From UBA1189 sp045544835 (lineage in GTDB: Bacteria; Bacteroidota; Bacteroidia; Bacteroidales; Bacteroidaceae), in NCBI GenBank assembly GCA_045544835.1, contig JAZPZS010000049.1:1-18655 (forward strand): a stretch of DNA of 18,655 nucleotides, in the 5' to 3' direction. Under the pieces are notes generated by a model. That model ran no database searches. It worked only from the letters and a program-made list of their open reading frames with translations, and was not told the DNA's origin. The translations under genes and the position numbers were made by a program. This document shows positions 16,101 to 18,655 of this stretch, piece after piece; position 1 is the stretch's first letter; the number at the start of each line of letters is the position of its first letter.

Positions 16101-18147
16101 TATTGGCCAAGAGAACAAGTGTTTCGCAGGCACATTGCATGGCAACGGATACACTATCAGCGGATTGAACAACTCCCTCTTCGGACATTTATGCGGTAGT
16201 GTATACAACTTGGGCGTAACAGGAACCTTCACTGGTGGAGGTGTTGCCGATAATGGTGGGGATACAAGTGACGGCTATGCCAAGAACTGTTGGGTATATA
16301 CCACAGCAACCCCAGCTCCCGCAACAAATGCAGTGATTGGCACAGGAGGTACTGTAGAAAATGGATATTCCCATGAGGATAACGCCTATGCAAGTCGAGT
16401 GGAAGTAATAGCAAAGTCTGATGCAGCCTTCAAAAAAGGCGAAGTGGCGTATTTGCTTAACCGCTTCTATCTGGATAAGCGTTATAATAATGCCATGGAC
16501 ATTGCCAACAGCGATTATGTTGAAAATTACTATTCCGATAGCGACTTCATCTATGCTAATGGAGAAATTCCTTTGGGCACAGACATACGCTACGATTATA
16601 GTACGCAAACGTATGTTCCCATCTACCCCAATGATTATATCTTCTTTGGACAACGGCTCACATATGATGAGGGCACTCATAGCGATTGGCCCACACACCA
16701 CAACAACGGAAATCGCATCTATCGCGCCCCCGCTTATTACCTGAGTAAGCAGATAGATAAAGTCTTTTATAATGCCGATGCCTCGTTCACTGACAACTAC
16801 AAAGGAATCCCGATACATCATAAGCTGACAGCCATAGACTTTACCGGAAATGGTGACAAGGCATATACCGATAGCGAAGCCTATCTTCCCTATCTTGACT
16901 ATGAAGGCTTGACGGATATTGACATCGATGACCTTACTCCCAACCTGCTTGTCTATGCCAATCCTATTCTGGATGCTGCATCATATCAAATATTAAGCAA
17001 CTACTTGCATGAACCGACATTGTACCTGCAAGAATATGATGCCATCAGCAAGCAGACCAACCAATCAGCCATGCGCGGTCACTTAGTAGACCTAACAAGT
17101 GATGGTGCCCATCAGGCGACACGGGACCATTTCCTCGTTGACAAGGAAAACTTCAATGCTCCAATAGCCTACCAATATGAAGATGGCTATCACATGTGGT
17201 ACCAACGTACACCGGAACGTTTTGCTAATGGTGACGGCAAGGGATGGGATATCGTGTGTCTCCCCTTCACCGCTGGACTTGTTACAACACACCAAAAGGG
17301 TGAGATTACCCATTTCTATGGCGATGATGATGCCATGCATGAGTATTGGTTGCGTGAACTGAAGAAAGTAGATGGCGATAAAGCCACATTCTCGCGACCT
17401 GAAGCAAGCGACTATAAATACACTGCGGAGAGCACATTCTTGTATGACTACTACTATAGCAAATACGGCCAGCAAGATGCCAATACCGATAAGTATCAGA
17501 ACTATTACACCGAAGACCGCACTTATGATGGCTATGCCTACCTGACAGCTGCTACTCCATATATTATCGCCTTCCCCGGTGAACGATACTATGAGTTTGA
17601 TATGTCGGGAACATTTGTACCGCAACACACAGGAGGTGCAATTAACCGATTGGAGAAACAGGTCGTAACAATGGTATCAGAAGATAATGCCCAAATAGCG
17701 GTTTCCGATGATGAGTCTAAGGCAACAGCAGTGGGCAACCACACATTTAAGGGTATCTATCAGAACGACAACCTTATCAATGCACATTTAATAGATTCAG
17801 AAGGAGGTTCATTTAATACCACAACAGAAGTAACGAAAGCTGTTCCCTTCCGTGGCTATCTCGAGACATCAAGTTCACCTGCTCCTCCTAAACGTATCTT
17901 CATCAGCGGTGAAGCAGAAGAGAACGAGCCGATAGAGGAGATTACCGAACGTGGACTTACTATCTATGGCAAGAACCAAGCAATCTACATCGAGTCTACG
18001 CTTGAGTATGAAGCGAAGGTGACCATTTATAGTATGAGCGGACAGGTGGTGAGACACGTTACCGTACAGCCCATGAGCAAAGAGATTGTTCCCGTATCCT
18101 CACGTGGTATCTACTTTGTCAACCAGAAGAAGATAGCTGTACTATAA
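7150..18147 (+). CDS. Giant YGGGN-repeat secreted protein with T9SS-like C-terminal domain
   Basis: A single intact frame of 3665 residues. Residues 1-38 are a Sec signal peptide ending IPIHA before Gln39; no lipobox. Residues 40-1757 contain about 40 units centred on [V/I][Y/F]GGGN, each followed by a Gly-rich turn, a TxVxI strand and a GG turn, as expected of a beta-helix or solenoid. Residues 1758-2215 contain a non-repetitive block with VQRADFCGIFGSRILL and DYTNYTINRVGEISLN. Residues 2216-2757 are a different tandem repeat. Residues about 2760-2900 look beta-rich (Ig-like at best), 2982-3030 resemble GLUG motifs, and 3355-3380 include GWDIVCLPFTAGL. Residues 3598-3665 end KVTIYSMSGQVVRHV...GIYFV, like a type IX secretion type A sorting domain. 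Coupled by 2 bases to the third fimbrillin. Probable surface adhesin or stalk; function unproven. Confidence 0.8.
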   Translation: MRVNNRHIAIYHTAIRLRMALLALCLSCISILSIPIHAQTIGGNVYGGGNQGDLEGNANVELKGGTVQGNVYGGARMADITGRTYVHINGAEASSQLVVRAVYGGNDIAGTIGTGGEDMPFAPCVPTEPTDCQVDNTWNAFIQATTNTTYPVVIGSLFGGGNGAYTYNEDDTEVTVDGITYPINCRPTLAKTYLHINGGVYGHIYGGGNAATVTGHTVIHIENQTSLSDALNRIPQSHAAHLGLIKDTDYRIDGEDMVFDFHASRVFGGNNLATMAIRPTWHLKRAVINNLYSGGNRGMMTYPNGIILAIRSESMWVHNVYGGCRIADVNPSESNGEGELVDETLYGHDFHAGYATRVYITKGHVNNVYGGNDISGDVYYGSNVDIHGGLIGNVYGGGNGSYAYTDNPDWAATHPEDADLLYSTEGFERSVDALYHYRPHAASTLIHLSGQRNDTLIVAGGVFCGGNSATLATNDDPTKAKASVRVGKYVIADALFLGSNGEHMVSPKVIKKYKAEENGIKFSQIDLTDADQMKRYMEAVEVHIKPQPIWDDLALTTHIGSLYFGGNKGSMSYKGPARITLPRDLIIYEKVSGGCNDACVKSVEEGGVTYNAPYHGGLLEPGIDTLGMKNVKVILNMNAYLKPMELVKEFDASGEYVVGTDFVWDITEKKYYETFDNKVEYNNTFVDANVYGGCYNSGHIKGSTIINISKRLIHPEVYAERPDILTATGEDVYGSALAIYGAGYGEESFVDGDTQINFTDSACVLLAFGGGEMGTVTGNTEVNLDRNLKLPDEEGKTRLNIYKVYAGGYEGPVLGNTTLNLQGGGVMRAFAGACNADIGGHTTAIVGWSDAVQDIYNYGRPYVKNAVFGGNDFGGQIHGSAKRTITVNRHDGSTEERQVKSQTYVQYLSGEMGKAIYGGSYGSYKYTDPTIYTKPQISDPTFLTEITDDDGAVICTNTFVDIASQSRSEKDIIGSGTLTDPKMLTAIVGGGRGYRNLPGYVRVHQTYVLLHATPRSKRNNHAHMAYRVYGGGNLSMVDNTRIDAYSGNVDMLFGGTHGVKTINPDDNVSYNVGNTLINIYEGMDYPNMNVFGAGANSGADKAVINLYGGQMNDVHGGAYTEGYTEESYINVPQGSTAQMNALFGGGLGEEEGRPCDVGVSNINYASALASIEKGIYGGNHTARVTTENNVTISSKVKSKDGTLQSVFGAGLGALTVSGFTNIDLQFGALVANVYGGGEEGKVYNHYSYYGNTQEGSDAVINFYSNTPQQHGNWINGTIQPTITQASPKPTDGRYNTHIRIQRGAVVEGNVYGGGLGDVAALSGTSHVELLGGTVAGDIYGGGYAGTMPRMTAATNGFIATEENRQTIATYCEIDGGEVRNVFGGGYKGLIAGNSRVAIGNNTGTTFYSGIPSIQRSVYGGGEMAEVSGTATVDMWNGYVGYIYEKDNQRYTQLLNIENDNHTIKLEQNGNVYAAGYGEGAIVMHTQLNIHGGTVRNSVYGGGEIAAVGRGSVKLENNKYVLDKFTEGGSTSVCLYGGLVEGDVFGGGRGFSYDQSGNMIGEGRFYTDGYVFGTTDVRVYRGTVGTDASLAEGKGNVFGGGNVGYVYSPGKKYDGVTEESTGLINGHYYTNNNFTDRTEDCQVVVSARCKVLEAVSINGHDYAVGDYVSTEDLNTLDYNAVEWQKLDNMGITIRNAIFAGGNVTLGDDKIYANAVTVYGNATASVIDVYAKDFIRIGGVHVGGLYGDGNLTFVDGYRELNITNYGTDYYNLSEHISYEEYLTLEEREKDYYSLIYSPKENVEFSYNGIRFAYEKSTSAYPVEVQQQAYETMMAAWMAMMEAKWEPTGENYTAKEDISFGGYAQGTVLNADDYTAMLDLWEMSMTEKWDVKGECSITSGRMMNTVQRADFCGIFGSRILLHGAQDRVPEEVDYTNYTINRVGEISLNVVKREQNGHTKNDIDHGNYFGIHNVVNFLGALTSDIQFTDEREAVNSLNPSDGRTYLEYKKDNLNNRTRNNASSDNMVAMSSGVFLELVKELDANGNKVYGPITGVVQLDLINVQPGEGGGYVYAKNEHGTPKEVSEEDKNHQVLSAANHGAITHAAYTYEEDESHLQLYQTSGNFVHPQKRIVDDCFPRGGYYKPNEEGYSPAHYWYIRGDYYVYDQYISAYTGASQAYSEAANIPLTITAGSDGRLELISINPNKYAYFKGKPYMNKILTEEDQITINGVTYGMNDPISYWDYNQLSAADKIYFTDITYVAVYDAEIDGKQYKEGDVLLQEEFEELIGKNGTVASLDRTDVMAEEIFRISNEISQDTGYLLTFDMDNPLDWDNYYTKFVSGNKSSVVQSAYDKLTNSEQATYIEGPTMLCQESGIYGQRSYKLNDLVDESSYHAQDAIKDKPDSYLNDVPQAVFEPAYVALQEITFTIGSDSYHMYKGSYISTNMYNKLSATEKSAFDEAYICTNTIETADKQYIINGDLLPKKEYDNLVAMSNDANNTYLYGEDMSKHFTTAYICTEAGSYGGAYFEKAKHYDALQYCNLPKSEREKFVFNKDALDLLYTNFNEDMTLYGEPYGIVQHVNYTATYNGNDDVTLVSSDNQLNGLTIKKGESFTRMQYESILNEQAHYMPVIVKDIHASYYIVTEEFKKGNAWYPVGRNITEEMYDMLTEDQKEKIHIIAPNTFNEIATYYFCVEDYKPASNVPTIETNSNGDVPVGLIISNETYGQLPNYQKNFIIHGHAPIETSTLYVSRESDINNLSEDRVITVELKYSYKEGNAEGSDYEIYVERHIVNIHLIFKSGLPTIGDLTPPNTVLPNTTIGLTVPSVTKGAYEIIGGGWEIFESRSDANEHKNGKAYQNNATPMFWYQNDYYIAYFAKTYLGKAYSNAVPVSVANYHRMGEVMNHPEYMYIDHKDVDRASKIYLDAAEYENSSIAAGTTKNDLDYFKELYDKTVDGSSLDANVAQCNNLVFILRSDMAPKETKDNWTPIGQENKCFAGTLHGNGYTISGLNNSLFGHLCGSVYNLGVTGTFTGGGVADNGGDTSDGYAKNCWVYTTATPAPATNAVIGTGGTVENGYSHEDNAYASRVEVIAKSDAAFKKGEVAYLLNRFYLDKRYNNAMDIANSDYVENYYSDSDFIYANGEIPLGTDIRYDYSTQTYVPIYPNDYIFFGQRLTYDEGTHSDWPTHHNNGNRIYRAPAYYLSKQIDKVFYNADASFTDNYKGIPIHHKLTAIDFTGNGDKAYTDSEAYLPYLDYEGLTDIDIDDLTPNLLVYANPILDAASYQILSNYLHEPTLYLQEYDAISKQTNQSAMRGHLVDLTSDGAHQATRDHFLVDKENFNAPIAYQYEDGYHMWYQRTPERFANGDGKGWDIVCLPFTAGLVTTHQKGEITHFYGDDDAMHEYWLRELKKVDGDKATFSRPEASDYKYTAESTFLYDYYYSKYGQQDANTDKYQNYYTEDRTYDGYAYLTAATPYIIAFPGERYYEFDMSGTFVPQHTGGAINRLEKQVVTMVSEDNAQIAVSDDESKATAVGNHTFKGIYQNDNLINAHLIDSEGGSFNTTTEVTKAVPFRGYLETSSSPAPPKRIFISGEAEENEPIEEITERGLTIYGKNQAIYIESTLEYEAKVTIYSMSGQVVRHVTVQPMSKEIVPVSSRGIYFVNQKKIAVL
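7267..8838 (+). repeat. Higher-order repeat of about 250 residues in the solenoid
   Basis: Two consecutive blocks (residues 40-290 and 291-563) carry the same ordered series of unit subtypes: a GG[AC]R[IM]AD unit (residues 73 and 322), a YGGND unit (104 and 370), a GGGNG[AS]Y unit (near 160 and 397) and a GGN[AS]AT unit (near 207 and 465). A GGN[RK]GxM unit opens the second block (294) and a third (565), each followed by a GGC unit (322, 593). A fainter third series can be followed through GGND at 869 and YGSYKYTD at 921. Confidence 0.6.
12085..12219 (+). repeat. Copy of the second repeat type embedded in the solenoid
   Basis: Residues 1646-1690 read CKVLEAVSINGHDYAVGDYV, then STEDLNTLDYNAVEWQKL, which match the pattern of the tandem units at residues 2216-2757 (strand, (I/D)Gx(D/T)Y, xxGD, then YxxL). 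Solenoid units lie on both sides (NVFGGGN before, NAIFAGGN after), so this module interrupts the solenoid. Confidence 0.5.
13795..15420 (+). repeat. Second tandem protein repeat, about nine degenerate units of 40-60 residues
   Basis: Residues 2216-2757 of the giant protein repeat a pattern: a strand A-Y-[IV]-[CA]-T, a short turn with G, a Y, then [KE]-G-D/S, I/L, four residues, Y-x-x-L, and a [ST]-x-x-[EDK]-[KR]-x-x-F stretch that leads into the next strand. Clear units begin near residues 2218 (ITINGVTYGMNDPISYWDYN), 2254, 2359, 2411, 2458 (YICTNTIETADKQYIINGDL), 2511, 2579, 2636 and 2684. Identity between units is low, but spacing and key aromatic and glycine positions hold. I know no named family that fits. 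Confidence 0.6.
16093..16239 (+). other. GLUG-like motif region of the giant protein
   Basis: Residues 2982-3030 read WTPIGQENKCFAGTLHGNGY, then TISGLNNSLFGHLCGSVYNL and GVTGTF. This is the pattern of GLUG motifs (FxGxLDGNGYxIxGL, then xLFG, then IxNLxV), short beta-helix elements found in large surface adhesins. Only one clear copy is visible; the following Gly/Asp-rich stretch may be a degraded second. Confidence 0.6.
17941..18144 (+). other. T9SS type A-like C-terminal sorting domain
   Basis: Residues 3598-3665 have the order of a type IX sorting domain: a first strand pair around GLTIYGKNQAIYIES, then AKVTIYSMSGQVVRHV, a strand ending IVPVSSRGIYFV, and a terminal basic-hydrophobic KKIAVL. 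The domain directs Sec-exported proteins across the outer membrane and is usually cleaved on secretion. No other T9SS gene lies in the window. Confidence 0.65.
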
Positions 18148-18165
18148 AGACGAAAGGTGACAATA

Positions 18166-18201
18166 AGCAAAAGAGCAGGGCAATTGCCCTGTTCTTTTGC
18201 T
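18166..18201. terminator. Bidirectional intrinsic terminator between convergent genes
   Basis: Bases 18166-18183 (AGCAAAAGAGCAGGGCAA) pair with 18184-18201 with a single G/T position off, an almost perfect 36-base palindrome with a tight AATT turn. An A-rich left arm and a T-rich right arm give it the look of a terminator in both directions. It lies 18 bases after the giant gene's stop and 1 base beyond the stop of the convergent minus-strand gene. Confidence 0.8.
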
Positions 18202-18202
18202 A

Positions 18203-18502
18203 TCAAGCATACTCTATCGTGAGTGCTTCAGAGACCTTTAGCTCCGTCCCATCATCGTTGCGGTATACGATGCTCATGCCGCGATATACATCGGGAACAA
18301 TGAGGGTTTGCAAGCGGCTCCATTGGGGCTTGCCGAAGTCGTAGGACTGACGGCTGAGGAGGAGGCGATTGCTCACGTAGTCAAACTCATAGTAGCCTCC
18401 GCCGATGCATACATCGAAGCGTTCGAGGAGGTCGCGGTGCTGGTTTGCCATGCCTAAGCGCAACATGCCCGACCGGGTGATAATGAATTTTGGAAATGCC
18501 AT
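18203..18502 (-). CDS. Conserved-type hypothetical protein, 99 residues
   Basis: A small soluble protein read on the minus strand from ATG at 18502-18500 to TGA at 18205-18203. It begins MAFPKFIITRSGMLRLGMAN, and continues with a CIGGGYYEFDYVSNRLLLSR block, SYDFGKPQW and IVPDVYRGMSIVYR. I recall similar short proteins in Bacteroidales but know no function. A longer frame from 18547 would begin inside the tRNA terminator and encode its T run, so I prefer the internal ATG. There is no signal peptide or membrane segment. The gene starts only 8 bases after the T run of the tRNA terminator, leaving no room for its own promoter or an obvious ribosome site; expression probably relies on read-through from the tRNA transcript or on sequence inside the hairpin. 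Confidence 0.65.
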   Translation of the reverse strand: MAFPKFIITRSGMLRLGMANQHRDLLERFDVCIGGGYYEFDYVSNRLLLSRQSYDFGKPQWSRLQTLIVPDVYRGMSIVYRNDDGTELKVSEALTIEYA

Positions 18503-18510
18503 ATGCCTAA

Positions 18511-18555
18511 ATAAAAAAAACGTGTAACGACTCATAGTTGGGTACATTACACGTT
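18511..18555 (-). terminator. Intrinsic terminator downstream of tRNA-Leu
   Basis: On the minus strand AACGTGTAA (complement of 18547-18555) is followed by a 19-base loop and TTACACGTT (complement of 18519-18527), running straight into eight T residues (A run at 18513-18520 on the plus strand). It lies 17 bases beyond the tRNA 3' end. Confidence 0.75.
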
Positions 18556-18571
18556 CACCATTTCTTCTCTG

Positions 18572-18653
18572 TGCGCCTGATAGGACTCGAACCTACACGT
18601 ATCGCTACACCAGATCCTAAGTCTGGCGCGTCTACCAATTTCGCCACAAGCGC
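18572..18653 (-). tRNA. tRNA-Leu (anticodon TAG)
   Basis: A complete class II tRNA of 82 bases on the minus strand. The acceptor stem pairs GCGCTTG (5') with CAGGCGC (3'), followed by discriminator A at 18572; CCA is not encoded. The D arm has GCG/CGC around AAATTGGTAGA. The anticodon arm is CCAGA-CTTAGGA-TCTGG, with anticodon TAG (complement of 18617-18619). A 13-base variable arm with a short GTA/TAC helix precedes the T arm GTAGG-TTCGAGT-CCTAT. It would read CUA and other CUN leucine codons. Confidence 0.95.
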
Positions 18654-18655
18654 AA

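Noticed and set aside
18572..18653. tRNA-Leu as an integration site for a fimbrial island
   Set aside because: I saw no integrase gene and no second copy of the tRNA 3' end in the window, and an apparently conserved gene separates the tRNA from the fimbrial locus.

Overview
The window looks like a chromosomal segment of a Bacteroidales bacterium, probably Prevotellaceae- or Bacteroidaceae-like. The evidence is a run of fimbrillin-family lipoproteins with DUF3575 and DUF5119 partners (a Bacteroidales type V pilus layout), a giant secreted protein ending in a type IX secretion-like sorting domain, a TAnnTTTG-type promoter, and starts that mostly lack Shine-Dalgarno sequences. I cannot assign genus or species from sequence alone.

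Layout. Bases 1-833 hold the tail of what looks like a decayed heavy-metal or drug efflux operon: the C-terminal half of a TolC/CzcC-type outer-membrane factor broken by two single-base frameshifts, then a possible, heavily damaged remnant of the RND adaptor (membrane-fusion) gene. Bases 834-1413 are non-coding but structured: a perfect 13-bp hairpin, a roughly 140-bp inverted-repeat element, two short purine/pyrimidine-alternating palindromes, an imperfect hairpin and a good Bacteroidetes promoter.

Bases 1414-18147 read as one co-directional fimbrial locus of six genes: an OmpA-like/DUF3575 outer-membrane protein, a DUF5119-like lipoprotein (GTGA overlap), a putative major fimbrillin after a 123-base spacer, a second fimbrillin-family lipoprotein after a strong stem-loop, a third fimbrillin-family lipoprotein 10 bases on, and, 2 bases after that, a 3665-residue secreted protein. 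A perfect-palindrome terminator follows. On the minus strand lie a 99-residue conserved-type hypothetical protein and a complete tRNA-Leu(TAG) with its own terminator.

How the genes may work together (inference): the DUF3575 and DUF5119 proteins would provide outer-membrane and periplasmic or surface assembly functions, the AT-rich third gene would be the shaft pilin, and the next two would be anchor or tip-proximal accessory pilins. The giant protein, placed where tip or accessory subunits usually sit, would be a surface adhesin or stalk. It has about 40 solenoid-like units centred on [V/I][Y/F]GGGN, partly organised in a higher-order repeat of about 250 residues, then a second, different tandem repeat of about 40-60 residues, a GLUG-like patch, and a T9SS-like C-terminal domain. 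This giant protein, its two repeat systems, and its pairing with Sec/Lol-type pilin lipoproteins are the most interesting content here.
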